In this document: in pieces, positions 17,314-26,638 of the stretch
How positions within the stretch are numbered: position 1 is the first letter of the stretch
How the letters are laid out: each line of letters starts with the position of its first letter
Source of the DNA: Puia dinghuensis
GTDB taxonomy: Bacteria > Bacteroidota > Bacteroidia > Chitinophagales > Chitinophagaceae
NCBI RefSeq assembly: GCF_014642875.1
Contig: NZ_BMJC01000001.1
Location: 973,335-1,037,334, forward strand
DNA length: 64,000 nucleotides
Direction of reading: 5' to 3'
The notes under the pieces: model-generated
Seen by the model: the letters and a program-made list of their open reading frames with translations, nothing else
What the model was told of the DNA's origin: nothing
The model's database searches: none
Position numbers and translations under genes: made by a program

Positions 17314-17733
17314 TCAGCGGACGGCTACGACGGGACGCAGATGGCCTACTTCTTCACAGATGTAGGTCTTGCCCGCCAGCACCTCGTCGATGGCGGTCAC
17401 CATCTCCTGGCTGGAAGAATTCTTGGTGACGTAGCCGTTGGCTCCGTTGCGCAACATTTCATTGACATAAGAGCGCTCGGCCTGCACGGAAACGCCGATG
17501 ATCTTTATATCGGAAGAAAATCCGCGAATAGTACGGGTTGCTTCGATGCCGTTGACGGGTTTCATATGAATATCCATCAACATCACATCCGGCTGCAACC
17601 GTTGAGCCGCTTCTATGGCCTCCTGGCCGTTGGCGCATTGCGCTATAACAGTAAGCCCGGGAATTTGGTTCAGCACCCAGCTCCAGGCTTCACGAACATG
17701 GAAATGATCGTCTACGATGATTAGCTTGATCAT
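17314..17733 (-). CDS. Stand-alone response-regulator receiver domain (NarL-type REC)
   Basis: 139 aa. The acidic pocket IIVDDH (Asp8-Asp9), phospho-acceptor Asp54 in LMDIHMKPV, the switch Ser in GVSVQA and Lys in GYVTKN are all present. The REC sequence resembles NarL/FixJ regulators (MLRNGANGYVTKNSSSQEMVTAI). The protein ends where the linker to a LuxR-type HTH would begin; no HTH follows. It may act through protein contacts or be a natural truncation. No histidine kinase is adjacent. Confidence 0.85.
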   Translation of the reverse strand: MIKLIIVDDHFHVREAWSWVLNQIPGLTVIAQCANGQEAIEAAQRLQPDVMLMDIHMKPVNGIEATRTIRGFSSDIKIIGVSVQAERSYVNEMLRNGANGYVTKNSSSQEMVTAIDEVLAGKTYICEEVGHLRPVVAVR

Positions 17734-17822
17734 GGAAGGTATTTTCTCACGATTCCAAAATTACTGTTTCGGGAATAAAAAAAAAGCAAATCGATCAAAT
17801 CCACAATCGATTACCCATTTTC

Positions 17823-17879
17823 CCGTAAGGAATAATCCTTACGGCCGAACAAAAAGAGGCCCGGCGCAAGCGCCGGGCC
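17823..17879 (-). terminator. Terminator of lon, with second hairpin
   Basis: GGCCCGGCGC (17858-17867) and GCGCCGGGCC (17870-17879) form a perfect 10-bp stem. On the minus strand it is followed by TCTTTTTG, a standard intrinsic terminator 80 nt after the lon stop. Immediately beyond lies another perfect stem, CCGTAAGGA (17823-17831) with TCCTTACGG (17836-17844). Confidence 0.8.
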
Positions 17880-17961
17880 CCCCAACCCTTAAAACAACCA
17901 ACATGAAAATCTGTAATTCTAACAGCTCACGTGTTGGTATGGTTCATAACAATATCTTAAA

Positions 17962-20361
17962 TCACACCAGGGCCAGTTCAAGCACCTGTTGCATGGTTTT
18001 GACATAATTGAATTTGAGCCCCTTAATAAAGGCAGAGTCGATCTCCTGCACATCCTTCTCGTTCTGCCAGCAAAGGATCACCTCCTTCAACCCGGCGCGC
18101 CTGGCCGCAAGTATCTTTTCCTTGATGCCGCCAACAGGCAGCACCTGGCCGCGTAAGGTGATCTCCCCCGTCATGGCTAAATAGGGTTTCACCCGCTTGC
18201 CGGTGAAGGCGGAAGCCATCGCGGTCATCATCGTCACCCCCGCGCTAGGCCCATCTTTGGGTACGGCGCCTTCCGGCACATGGACATGGATGGTCTTCTT
18301 ATTGAATGCTTCGGGGTCTATATCATATTTACGTGCATTGGACTGCAGATAAGTAAAACCAGTGGCGGCGCTTTCCTTCATGACATTACCAAGATTGCCG
18401 GTAAGCTTCAGCTCTCCTTTCCCTTCACTAAGGCTGGTCTCCACGAACAGGATGTCCCCGCCTACATAGGTCCACGCCAACCCTACTGCCACTCCCGGCA
18501 TATTAGCTACCTTATAGAGATCGTTACTATACCTGGATTTGCCCAGCATCTTCTCGATGTCCGCCTGTGTCAGCTGCGCCTTGAGTTTACCCTTCATAGC
18601 GTATTCTTTCGCCTGGTAGCGCATAATTGAAGCCAACTGACGGTCGAGTTCCCGGACACCGCTTTCTCTGGTGTAATCCTGGATCACTTTCTCCAACACC
18701 TTGTCGCCAATCCGGAAGTTCAGCGATGCCAGGCCATGGGCCTCCCTTTGCTTGGGCACCAGGTGACGCCGGGCGATCTCTACTTTCTCTTCCACCGCAT
18801 AACCGCTGAGGTCGATGATCTCCAACCGGTCGCGGAGCGCCGGCTGGATAGCGTTGATATCATTGGCCGTCGCCACGAAAAGCACCTTGCTCAAATCGTA
18901 TTCCAACTCCAGGTAGTTATCGTAAAACGTATGATTCTGCTCGGGGTCCAGCACTTCCAGCAACGCAGAACTCGGGTCTCCCCTGAAGTCGCTGCCCGTC
19001 TTATCGATCTCGTCGAGGATCATGACAGGATTGGACGACTTTATCTTCCGCAGGGATTGAAGGATACGGCCGGGCATGGCGCCAATATAGGTCTTGCGGT
19101 GCCCCCTGATCTCGCCTTCGTCATGGAGACCGCCAAGGGAAATGCGCACATATTTGCGGCCAATAGCATTGGCAATGCTACGCCCAAGCGAGGTTTTGCC
19201 TATACCCGGCGGACCGACAAAACAGAGTATCGGGCTCTTCATGTCCCCTTTCAATTTCAGTACGGCCAGGTATTCGAGGATGCGCTCTTTCACCCTATCC
19301 ATCCCATAGTGATCATGATCGAGAATCTTCTTCGCCTTTTTCAGATCATAGGAATCTTCCGTATAGTCCTGCCAGGGAAGCTCCAGCATCAGGTCGAGAT
19401 GATTGTAGACAACGGAATAATCCGGGGTGCTGGGGTGCATCCGCTCCAGGCGCTCGACACCCTTCATGAAAAGATCTCGCGCAGCGGCAGGCCATTTCTT
19501 CGCCTCGGCCTTCTTTTGCATCTCCTTTACCTCCCGCTCGTTGCTGTCACCGCCCAGCTCATCCTTGATGCTCTTCATCTGTTGCTGCAGGAAGTATTCC
19601 CGCTGTTGCTTGTCCAATTCCGTCTTCGTCTTATTGGTCAGCTTGTTCTTCAGCTCGGCGAACTGCAACTCCCGCTGCAGCAGCTGCATCAGCAGGTCGG
19701 CTCTTGACTTGATGTGATGTATCTCGAGCAGCTGTTGCTTCTCATGCAGCTCGGTATTGAGGTTGCTGGAAATAAAATGTATGAGAAAGGAGGGGTTCTC
19801 GATATTCTTCAGGATGATCGAAGCTTCGGAAGGGATGTTAGGCGACAATTGAATGATCTGGGCCGCCAGGTCCTTTATATTCGACACATACGCTTCGAAG
19901 TCCTGCTCCTTGGGCGCTTCTTCTTCCTGCAACAGCACCACCTGCGCCTTGAAGTAGGGATCTTCGGCGGTGACGGCGCCTACCTTGAACCGTCTTTTAC
20001 CCTGAAGGATAACCGTAGTTCCGCCATCCGGCATTTTTATCAGTTTGATGATGCGGGCTACGGTACCGACGTCTTCCAGGTCGCTAACGGTAGGGTCTTC
20101 GATGGTACTGTCTTTTTGCGCCAGCACCCCGATGAGTTTGTCCGCCTTATATGCATCGTTGACTGCCTTTATGCTCTTATCCCGGCCCACGGTGATCGGA
20201 AGGACCACGCCTGGAAACAGTACGGTATTGCGCAGAGGTAGTACGGGAAGTTCTTTGGGGATCTCGATATCGTTCAGGCCTTCGTTATCAGTTTCATTCA
20301 AGGGTATGATGGGCATAAAGTCCAAGTCATCTTCCGCACGCATGAATAAATTCTCTTTCAA
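17962..20361 (-). CDS. lon: ATP-dependent Lon protease
   Basis: 799 aa cytosolic AAA+ protease. The N-terminal substrate domain begins [19 protein letters not shown]. The AAA module has Walker [12 protein letters not shown] (near 388) and Walker B MILDEIDK. The Ser-Lys proteolytic dyad is Ser706 in DGPSAG and Lys749 in GIKEKILAA, with the family spacing of 43. The start is MKENLF at 20361; a second Met seven codons in is possible. Its leader contains a GC-rich hairpin (20379-20397). Confidence 0.98.
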   Translation of the reverse strand: MKENLFMRAEDDLDFMPIIPLNETDNEGLNDIEIPKELPVLPLRNTVLFPGVVLPITVGRDKSIKAVNDAYKADKLIGVLAQKDSTIEDPTVSDLEDVGTVARIIKLIKMPDGGTTVILQGKRRFKVGAVTAEDPYFKAQVVLLQEEEAPKEQDFEAYVSNIKDLAAQIIQLSPNIPSEASIILKNIENPSFLIHFISSNLNTELHEKQQLLEIHHIKSRADLLMQLLQRELQFAELKNKLTNKTKTELDKQQREYFLQQQMKSIKDELGGDSNEREVKEMQKKAEAKKWPAAARDLFMKGVERLERMHPSTPDYSVVYNHLDLMLELPWQDYTEDSYDLKKAKKILDHDHYGMDRVKERILEYLAVLKLKGDMKSPILCFVGPPGIGKTSLGRSIANAIGRKYVRISLGGLHDEGEIRGHRKTYIGAMPGRILQSLRKIKSSNPVMILDEIDKTGSDFRGDPSSALLEVLDPEQNHTFYDNYLELEYDLSKVLFVATANDINAIQPALRDRLEIIDLSGYAVEEKVEIARRHLVPKQREAHGLASLNFRIGDKVLEKVIQDYTRESGVRELDRQLASIMRYQAKEYAMKGKLKAQLTQADIEKMLGKSRYSNDLYKVANMPGVAVGLAWTYVGGDILFVETSLSEGKGELKLTGNLGNVMKESAATGFTYLQSNARKYDIDPEAFNKKTIHVHVPEGAVPKDGPSAGVTMMTAMASAFTGKRVKPYLAMTGEITLRGQVLPVGGIKEKILAARRAGLKEVILCWQNEKDVQEIDSAFIKGLKFNYVKTMQQVLELALV

Positions 20362-20492
20362 TTTCTACTTGTTTATTTGCCGGGCCCATGGTCCGGCTTT
20401 GGAATGACAAAATAGCACCTGTAAAGGAAAAATCCTACTCTTTTAGGAACGAATTATATTGTTGGCAAGATTGGTGCCAGCCCCCCTGGGCA

Positions 20493-20546
20493 TGCCAAAA
20501 CAGGCACAAAAAACAACAGCCCCCCTGTTTTGGCAGGAGAGGCTGT
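20493..20546 (-). terminator. Nested inverted repeats downstream of the barrel gene
   Basis: TGCCAAAACAGG (20493-20504) and CCTGTTTTGGCA (20524-20535) are a perfect 12-bp pair. ACAGCC (20516-20521) and GGCTGT (20541-20546) form an alternative pair that, on the minus strand, is followed by TGTTTTTTG. The two stems overlap and exclude each other. A terminator for the gene ending at 20566 is the simplest reading. Confidence 0.6.
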
Positions 20547-20565
20547 CTTATTGCGTTTCTATTGC

Positions 20566-21153
20566 CTAGAAGAGGCGGAAACCGGCATATACCTGCCATC
20601 CCTGGTTCTTCCAGGATTCCTGATTCTGCAGGTCGTTGATATCGCTCAACCCGATGACATACCGGGCGCCCACTTTAATGCTGGCAAGGTTCAGTTGCGC
20701 ACCCGCCACCACAGCAAAGTCACCCTTCTTGAAAGCGTCCTTTGTATTGCTCACAAGGCTCTCATCCTGGTTCAGCAGGATGCCGAACTGCGGGCCCGCC
20801 TGCAGGCTCAACAGCGGAATCGGTCTGAAGCTCAATAGCACCGGAATGCTGAGGTAGTTCAGTTTACCTTCCACACTATTGACACCGTTGGGATAGATAG
20901 AACTGAACTGCGTGCCGGTGCGATAATTCGTCTGATTGAACAACAATTCAGGCTGGATACCCCAATTGGGAGTAACGTTGAGCTCAGCAAAGGCTCCGAC
21001 ACTGTAACCAAATTTGAATTCCGAGCTCATGGACTGGCCATCCACCTTAAACAGATTGGCCCCGGCCTTGATGCCCAAATGAATACCTTGCGCCTGGGTA
21101 TGGAGTATGGCTAACACAAGCGCTACGGACAATACGAATGCTTTCCTCTTCAT
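20566..21153 (-). CDS. PorT-like outer-membrane beta-barrel protein
   Basis: 195 aa with a signal peptide (about residues 1-21, ending HTQAQ). Family features are GIHLGIKAGANLFKVDGQS after the cleavage site and repeated strands (FKFGYSVGAFAELN; LNYLSIPVLLSFRP; GAQLNLASIKVGARYVIGL). It ends in a C-terminal Phe (YAGFRLF). It is clearly a paralogue of the next gene: GIQPELLFNQT, ISIPVLLSFRPIP-like and PQFGILL-like segments recur in both. Role unknown. Confidence 0.85.
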   Translation of the reverse strand: MKRKAFVLSVALVLAILHTQAQGIHLGIKAGANLFKVDGQSMSSEFKFGYSVGAFAELNVTPNWGIQPELLFNQTNYRTGTQFSSIYPNGVNSVEGKLNYLSIPVLLSFRPIPLLSLQAGPQFGILLNQDESLVSNTKDAFKKGDFAVVAGAQLNLASIKVGARYVIGLSDINDLQNQESWKNQGWQVYAGFRLF

Positions 21154-21211
21154 GATGGATTGTTTTAATTTAAAGGAATGGATTGCAGGTATTAATTCAA
21201 CTTATATGCCA

Positions 21212-21883
21212 CTATTTCTTTCTCAGTTTGACATCCCACAATTGATACCCCAGGTAGGCCTGAATTCCATATTGACGCCATGTGTCCGTCGTTTCAAAGG
21301 AAATATTATTCAACCCCGCAGAATACCGCAGACCAAAGATGACCTTACCTAAGTTGAGCTGTCCGCCGAAAACAAGCGAAAGATCGTTCTTATTGAAAGC
21401 GTTCTTTCCCTGATTGGCCGGGCCTCCCAACAAACCAGTGGTCTGGCTGACGAGGTAACCATATTGTGGTCCCAGTAAGATGGATAATTCGGGTATAGGT
21501 TTAAAAGAGATCAACACCGGAACCGCAACATAATTCAAAGCTACCAGCTGACCGGTGAGCCCGTAATAGATATTTGCGAAATCATCAGATGTTTTGCATA
21601 TCGTCTGGTTGAACAACAGCTCTGGTTGCAGCGACCATTTGGAAGTAAAATTCAGCTTTGCATATGCTCCGGCGCTGAACCCCGGGTAGGTCTTCCCGTC
21701 AAACGATCTGCCGCCCACCTTGAAGAAATTCCCGCCGGCCTTCAGACCCAGCTGAAGCGAGGACTGGCCATAGGTAGTAGTGACAGATGCAGTAAGCAGC
21801 AGAAAGGCAAGGATTCCGGACCATTTGTTAAAAGCCAATTTGTTCATATTCGATTTCATTGTTGATGCTGTTTTGGGTTCCAT
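21212..21883 (-). CDS. PorT-like outer-membrane beta-barrel protein (paralogue)
   Basis: Up to 223 aa. The first ATG at 21883 gives an unusually long N-region; the Met at residue 14 (MNKLAFNKWSG, 21844) gives a normal signal peptide ending TTYGQ and is the likelier start. It shares the plan LGLKAGGNFFKVGG, SLQPELLFNQT, NYVAVPVLISFKPIPELSILLGPQYGYL with the neighbour at 20566. Unlike that protein it ends in basic residues (WDVKLRKK). The two probably arose by tandem duplication. Confidence 0.83.
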   Translation of the reverse strand: MEPKTASTMKSNMNKLAFNKWSGILAFLLLTASVTTTYGQSSLQLGLKAGGNFFKVGGRSFDGKTYPGFSAGAYAKLNFTSKWSLQPELLFNQTICKTSDDFANIYYGLTGQLVALNYVAVPVLISFKPIPELSILLGPQYGYLVSQTTGLLGGPANQGKNAFNKNDLSLVFGGQLNLGKVIFGLRYSAGLNNISFETTDTWRQYGIQAYLGYQLWDVKLRKK

Positions 21884-21985
21884 GTAAAAATTGAATGAAA
21901 ATACGGTTGAATAATCTATTGGTATGTTAAAATCCTTAAAAGACTCGTTAATACATTAACAGTTTTCTAACAACATATACGGGGA

Positions 21986-23218
21986 TCAAGCTAGTTCGAT
22001 GACGGTGATCTCCGGTAATATGCCGAAACGCCCCGGGTAGCCGATAAAGCCATATCCCCGGTTGACATATAGCCGCTGACGCCCTTCCTGATAGAGACCC
22101 GCCCATTGCTTATAGAGAAACTGCACCGGGCTCCATTTGAATCCTGGGAGCTCGACGCCATACTGCATACCATGGGTATGGCCGGAAAGCATCAGGTCGA
22201 TATCCGGGTACTGTGGTCTCACTTCGGCATCCCAATGGCTGGGATCATGACTCATCAGTATCTTGAAAGGATATTTCTCGGTTCCCGGACAGGCCAGGTC
22301 CATCCTGCCATACTTGGGGAACCGGGCCTTGGCACTCCAGTTCTCGATGCCAATGAGGGCTATCTGTCCTTCACCCCGCTGCAGAACGACATGTTCGTTC
22401 ATCAGCAGGCGCCAGCCCATCTCTTGCTGTATCTGTCTGAGGTGGTCGAGGTTGGCCTCTTTCAGTTCGGGTGTCTCCCACCAGACATAATCCCCATAGT
22501 CATGGTTCCCCAGCACCGAAAATACCCCCATCGGGGCCTCCAGGCGGCCGAAAATGGCCTTATAATCCTTCACTTCCGTGGCAAGGTCATTGACGAGGTC
22601 GCCGGTGAAGAGGATGAGATCGGGTTTCTCGGCCAATATCAGGTCGATGCCTTTGTTCACCGCCTCCGGATTGGCGAGGCTGCCGGAATGAATATCCGAT
22701 ATTTGAATGATTTTCAATCCTTTAAAGGAGGCTGGAAGATTTTCGAAAGCCATCCTCACCCGGTGGAGCTTATAATTATATTTATTCCCAAACCCATATA
22801 GAAGCGAACCAAATACACCAGTTCCCAGTCCCAGGCCCAGCCAGCTAAGAAAGACGCTTCGGGAAATAGCGTCCTCATCTGGGCCGGCAGCAGTTGTGGA
22901 GAACCGGGCGATCACCCAGCGGATCAGCCGCCGGGTATCATCTACCAGCAGGAAAGCTACGGTTAGCAATTTGGCAATGTAGATGCCGAAAATGATAGCC
23001 ATCAGGTAACTGTTCACCCGCATATACTGCCAGTGCAGGTAGGGAAGGATGATCAAGGTTGCCAGCGCAACGACCGACAGCCCCCAGTAAGTGCTGAAAA
23101 CGATCGTCCGCCAGCGCGTAGGCATGCCTTGGGTAATTGTCTTTATTGCCTGAAAAACATAGATATCCAATAATATTGCCACAATAACGACAATCAGGGT
23201 AAACCGCCGGCTTCGCAT
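21986..23218 (-). CDS. Membrane-anchored calcineurin-like metallophosphoesterase
   Basis: 410 aa. Four hydrophobic segments occupy about residues 5-150. The phosphoesterase domain has IIQISDIHSGS (near 168), LILFTGDLVND (near 200), SVLGNHDYGDY (near 236), an ILMSHDPSHWD His and LSGHTHGMQYG (near 346). These are all five metal-binding blocks of the YaeI/UDP-diacylglucosamine-hydrolase-like group. The active site should face the cytoplasm or periplasm depending on topology. The start codon lies inside nested palindromes. Confidence 0.9.
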   Translation of the reverse strand: MRSRRFTLIVVIVAILLDIYVFQAIKTITQGMPTRWRTIVFSTYWGLSVVALATLIILPYLHWQYMRVNSYLMAIIFGIYIAKLLTVAFLLVDDTRRLIRWVIARFSTTAAGPDEDAISRSVFLSWLGLGLGTGVFGSLLYGFGNKYNYKLHRVRMAFENLPASFKGLKIIQISDIHSGSLANPEAVNKGIDLILAEKPDLILFTGDLVNDLATEVKDYKAIFGRLEAPMGVFSVLGNHDYGDYVWWETPELKEANLDHLRQIQQEMGWRLLMNEHVVLQRGEGQIALIGIENWSAKARFPKYGRMDLACPGTEKYPFKILMSHDPSHWDAEVRPQYPDIDLMLSGHTHGMQYGVELPGFKWSPVQFLYKQWAGLYQEGRQRLYVNRGYGFIGYPGRFGILPEITVIELA

Positions 23219-23261
23219 TTCGGGTCAATTTTGCGCAAAATTGCAGCAAACTTCCCGAAAT
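23217..23261 (-). promoter_or_regulatory. Nested palindromes at the metallophosphoesterase start
   Basis: CAATTTTGCGCAAAATTG (23226-23243) is a perfect 18-bp palindrome. It is enclosed by a perfect 8-bp pair, ATTTCGGG (23217-23224) with CCCGAAAT (23254-23261). The outer right arm on the minus strand contains the ATG, so in RNA the start codon could be paired. A protein-binding operator is the other reading. Confidence 0.5.
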
Positions 23262-23306
23262 ATGGCTTTGTGCCAAAAAATGAGCGAAATATAATCTCGA
23301 AGAATG

Positions 23307-23314
23307 TAAATTTG
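23307..23314 (+). promoter_or_regulatory. -7 box (TAAATTTG) of the parAB operon
   Basis: An exact TAnnTTTG match 41 nt before the parA ATG. The leader then holds a 7-bp hairpin, GAGCCGC (23331-23337) with GCGGCTC (23343-23349), 6 nt before the start codon. Confidence 0.5.
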
Positions 23315-23355
23315 CCCACTTACACCAGGAGCCGCGGGAAGCGGCTCGAAATATT

Positions 23356-24156
23356 ATGGGAAAAATTATAGGAGTTGCAAATCAAAAGGGAGGTGTGGGC
23401 AAAACCACTTCGGCCATTAACCTGGCGGCAAGTTTTGCCGTGCTGGAATTCAAAACGCTGTTGGTAGACGCGGACCCTCAGGCAAACAGCACCACCGGGG
23501 TGGGATTCGACCTGCACAATGTGACCCAGAGTCTTTATGACTGTATGGTCAATCATATCCCGGTGAAGGATGTCATTCTCAAATCCGAGATCCCCCACCT
23601 GGATGTGGTTCCTTCCCATATCGACCTGGTGGGCTATGAAATAGAAATGATCAACTATCCCAACCGGGAAAGTGTGCTGAAGGGTATTCTCGAGCCGGTG
23701 AAAGACGAATACGATTTTATCATTATAGATTGCTCGCCATCGCTGGGTCTGATCACGGTGAACGCGCTGACGGCCTCCAATTCGGTCATCGTGCCGGTGC
23801 AAACGGAATTCTTTGCCCTGGAAGGCCTTGGCAAACTCCTGAATACGGTGAAGATCGTCCAGAGCCGCCTCAACCCCCAATTGGCCATCGAGGGTATCCT
23901 GATGACGATGTATGATGGCCGGCTGCGTTTGTGCAACCAGGTGGTGAGTGAAGTACGCAAACATTTTGATGAGATCGTTTTTGACACCATCATCCATCGG
24001 AATACGAAGATCAGCGAAGCACCCAGTGTAGGCAAGCCCGTGATCCTTTACGATGCCCTGAGCAAAGGCTCCGTGAATTACCTCAACCTGGCCAAAGAGA
24101 TCCTGCAAAAGAATAACATGACGCGGATCAGGCAGGAAGAGAGAATCTTAGAATAG
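23356..24156 (+). CDS. parA: Chromosome-partitioning ATPase ParA/Soj
   Basis: 266 aa Walker ATPase. The deviant P-loop is [15 protein letters not shown] (about residues 11-25) with the signature Lys. DADPQANST and [16 protein letters not shown] (near 126) are the other ATPase blocks. It works with ParB to segregate chromosome origins. parB follows after 7 nt. Confidence 0.96.
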   Translation: MGKIIGVANQKGGVGKTTSAINLAASFAVLEFKTLLVDADPQANSTTGVGFDLHNVTQSLYDCMVNHIPVKDVILKSEIPHLDVVPSHIDLVGYEIEMINYPNRESVLKGILEPVKDEYDFIIIDCSPSLGLITVNALTASNSVIVPVQTEFFALEGLGKLLNTVKIVQSRLNPQLAIEGILMTMYDGRLRLCNQVVSEVRKHFDEIVFDTIIHRNTKISEAPSVGKPVILYDALSKGSVNYLNLAKEILQKNNMTRIRQEERILE

Positions 24157-24163
24157 AAACGCA

Positions 24164-25084
24164 ATGACAACGCCGCATAAAAAAGATAAAGAAGCCCTTG
24201 GAAAGGGTATCAGGTCTCTGTTGCAAAGCATAGATGCCGACCTGAAAACGACTTCGGGAGAATTGAAATCTTCCGTCGTGGAAGCAGTCACCAACATGCT
24301 GCGCATTCCACTCGACCAGATAGAGACCAATCCCCGGCAGCCGCGCCATGATTTCGATGAGACGGCCCTGCAGGAGTTGGCGCAGTCCATCCGCCTGCAC
24401 GATATCATCCAGCCCGTGACGGTCTCCAAACTGCCGACGGGAAAATACCGGCTCATCTCCGGTGAGCGGCGCTTTCGCGCGGCTAAGATCGCCGAGCTAA
24501 AGGATATTCCCGCCTATGTGCGCCAGGCCGACGACCAGCAGCTGCTCGAGCTGGCCCTGCTCGAGAACCTCCAACGGGAAGACCTCAACGCAATGGAGAT
24601 CGCGCTTAGCTACAAGCGGATGATGGAAGAGCTCAACTACACCCAGGAGCAGGTGGCCGAGCGGATGGGTAAAGAAAGAAGCACGGTAGCCAACTATATC
24701 CGCCTGCTGAAGTTACCGCCCGACATCCAGGTAGCGGTGCGCAGCAACCAGTTATCGATGGGGCACGCGCGTGCACTCATCAACGTGGACACCGTTGACA
24801 AACAACTATACCTCTTCAACGAGATAAAGAAAAAAGGCCTTTCTGTCCGCCAGACGGAAGAGCTGGTCAGAAAGCTTTACAAGGAGAACACCCCTGTTAA
24901 AAATTCGGTAAAGCCCACGCTGCCCGAGGCATTCAAAAGAATTGAAGATAACTTAGCATCGCACTTCAGCACCCGGGTAAAGCTCAATCACAACAAGAAA
25001 GGAGAAGGGAGCATTTCCATTGAGTATTACTCGCTTCAGGAATTGAATAAATTGCTGGACCAACTGGGTGTCTCTGTAAACTAA
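24164..25084 (+). CDS. parB: Chromosome-partitioning protein ParB/Spo0J
   Basis: 306 aa. The CTPase/N-engaging domain has NPRQPRHDFDE (near 54) and the ParB box SGERRFRAAKIA (near 104). The central HTH is NYTQEQVAERMGKERSTVANYIRLLKL-like (about 165-190). The C-terminal part (HFSTRVKLNHNKKGEGSISIEYYS) is the dimerisation segment. No convincing parS (TGTTTCACGTGAAACA-like) site was found in this window. The next gene begins 11 nt downstream. Confidence 0.96.
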   Translation: MTTPHKKDKEALGKGIRSLLQSIDADLKTTSGELKSSVVEAVTNMLRIPLDQIETNPRQPRHDFDETALQELAQSIRLHDIIQPVTVSKLPTGKYRLISGERRFRAAKIAELKDIPAYVRQADDQQLLELALLENLQREDLNAMEIALSYKRMMEELNYTQEQVAERMGKERSTVANYIRLLKLPPDIQVAVRSNQLSMGHARALINVDTVDKQLYLFNEIKKKGLSVRQTEELVRKLYKENTPVKNSVKPTLPEAFKRIEDNLASHFSTRVKLNHNKKGEGSISIEYYSLQELNKLLDQLGVSVN

Positions 25085-25095
25085 GCATTCTCCAC

Positions 25096-25776
25096 ATGAA
25101 CATGGCCCGGTTCTTTTTATTGGTTATAGGATTACTGTCCCTGCACGGCATTTGCTGCGGCCAGAAGACCGACACCCTCCCCATCATCCGCAAGCAGCAC
25201 ACAGAATCTCCTTACAAGATCGACACGCTGGCGCGTCACTCGCACAATCCCCGTAAGGCGACCCTCTATTCTACTTTCTTTCCCGGCCTTGGGCAAATAT
25301 ATAACCGGAAATACTGGAAGGTTCCCATCGTCTGGGCCGCCGTAGGGATCCCGGCTTATTTGTATTTCGACAACAAGAAATGGTACGATAGATGTCAGTA
25401 TGCCATCTCTGTCATCGACACCTACCAGGGATCGGCCACCGGTGTTCCCGACAGCGTGTTTAAAAAGGTGGACCCTAAATTACAACCCTTCGTAACGAAC
25501 GGAGATGATAACTCCCTTCGCAATTACCGCAATGAATACCGGAAGGATGAGGATTACTCCATTCTTTTCTTCATCCTCTTCTGGGGATTGAACATCGTGG
25601 ATGCCACGGTGGACGCCCACCTGATGAACTTCGATGTCGGCAACGAACTCAGCCTCCACCTGGACCACCCTTCCAGCAATGCGATGGTCCGTGGGCCGAT
25701 GGGGCCCGGCATGGGTCTTAGCCTGCTTGTCGACTTCCATAAGCCGAAATACAAGGCGCTTGCTGCACTGCCCTGA
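25096..25776 (+). CDS. DUF5683 family exported protein
   Basis: 226 aa. The signal peptide ends near GICCGQ. The conserved block HNPRKATLYSTFFPGLGQIYNRKYWKVP (split around residues 51-78), containing PGLGQIYN, is typical of DUF5683 proteins. A predicted hydrophobic hairpin (IVWAAVGIPAYLYF; ILFFILFWGLNIVDA) suggests envelope location. Its place straight after parAB and before dapB is conserved in Bacteroidota. Function unknown. Confidence 0.85.
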   Translation: MNMARFFLLVIGLLSLHGICCGQKTDTLPIIRKQHTESPYKIDTLARHSHNPRKATLYSTFFPGLGQIYNRKYWKVPIVWAAVGIPAYLYFDNKKWYDRCQYAISVIDTYQGSATGVPDSVFKKVDPKLQPFVTNGDDNSLRNYRNEYRKDEDYSILFFILFWGLNIVDATVDAHLMNFDVGNELSLHLDHPSSNAMVRGPMGPGMGLSLLVDFHKPKYKALAALP

Positions 25777-25791
25777 GAGGTGAAAAAACCT

Positions 25792-25799
25792 TAACTTTG
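25792..25799 (+). promoter_or_regulatory. -7 box (TAACTTTG) of dapB
   Basis: An exact TAnnTTTG match 17 nt before the dapB ATG. It suggests that dapB can be transcribed separately from parAB. Confidence 0.48.
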
Positions 25800-25816
25800 C
25801 AAAATTTGCTCTCAAT

Positions 25817-26533
25817 ATGAAGATCGCGCTCATCGGTTATGGAAAAATGGGAAAGGCGATAGAAGAGATCGCCGTGTCAAGAGGCCACAAGATCGTCCTC
25901 AAAGTGTCCATCGAAAACCAGCAGGACAACACCGTTGCCAGGATAAAGGAAGCCGATGTCGCCATCGAGTTCACGGGCCCTGAAAGCGCCTATGATAATA
26001 TCATCCGTTGCCTCGAAGCAGGCGTACCGGTGGTCTCCGGCTCAACGGGCTGGCTTAGCCGGCTGGAGGAGGTGAAAGAGGAATGCCGGAAGCGAAATGG
26101 ATCCTTCCTGTACGCCAGTAATTTCAGCGTGGGTGTCAACCTCTTCTTTGAGGTAAATAAGCGCCTGGCCGCCCTGATGGCGCCCCGCCCGGAATATGAT
26201 GTACAGATCATCGAGACCCATCATACCGAAAAAAAGGACTCGCCCAGCGGAACGGCGATCACGCTGGCAGAGCAGATCCTGGAAAAAATCAGCCGGAAAA
26301 AAGAATGGGTTAATCATATTAGTGATAACTTAGATGAATTGGAGATCCTGAGCGAGCGTATTGACCCTGCGCCCGGCACGCATACCATCGAATACAGCTC
26401 CCCCATCGATACGATCACGATCACCCACACGGCTCATAACCGCCGGGGTTTTGCGACCGGCGCCGTATTGGCCGCAGAATTCATTGTGGACAAAAAAGGG
26501 ATCTATCAGATGAGCGAGGTGCTAGGATTCTAG
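25817..26533 (+). CDS. dapB: 4-hydroxy-tetrahydrodipicolinate reductase
   Basis: 238 aa. It catalyses the NAD(P)H reduction step of lysine and meso-diaminopimelate synthesis. The N-terminal IGYGKMGKAIEEIA is the nucleotide loop. EFTGPESA and GSTGW follow, and ETHHTEKKDSPSGTA (near 133) is the catalytic His-His/Lys region. The usual follower lepB is not here; an Rrf2 gene follows a structured repeat that begins at the first base after the stop. Confidence 0.96.
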   Translation: MKIALIGYGKMGKAIEEIAVSRGHKIVLKVSIENQQDNTVARIKEADVAIEFTGPESAYDNIIRCLEAGVPVVSGSTGWLSRLEEVKEECRKRNGSFLYASNFSVGVNLFFEVNKRLAALMAPRPEYDVQIIETHHTEKKDSPSGTAITLAEQILEKISRKKEWVNHISDNLDELEILSERIDPAPGTHTIEYSSPIDTITITHTAHNRRGFATGAVLAAEFIVDKKGIYQMSEVLGF

Positions 26534-26621
26534 GAACCGCCGGAGGCGGTTCGACCGAAGGTCCGACATAAACCATATGCGCCAATAGGCCTATTTTTGT
26601 CGATGGCCTATTGGTGCATAT
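26534..26621 (+). repeat. Structured repeat element, copy A
   Basis: In order: an 8-bp stem GAACCGCC (26534-26541), GGA loop, GGCGGTTC (26545-26552); a 4-bp stem GACC-GAA-GGTC (26553-26563); the box GACATAAA (26565-26572); then a 17-bp stem, 26575-26591 with 26605-26621, one mismatch, loop TATTTTTGTCGAT. The same order occurs at 29646-29736 (minus) and 32192-32278. It starts directly after the dapB stop and ends 17 nt before the Rrf2 ATG. The loop also contains an exact TATTTTTG -7 match, so promoter and RNA-leader readings are both open. Confidence 0.65.
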
Positions 26622-26638
26622 AAAACCAAGGAAAAAAG

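Noticed and set aside
17926-17941. CACGTG-centred string as a possible parS site
   Set aside because: Only the 6-bp core matches TGTTTCACGTGAAACA; the flanks do not, and it lies 5 kb from parAB.
18736-19707. 323-codon plus-strand open frame
   Set aside because: Antisense to lon; composition is that of a mirrored Lon frame.
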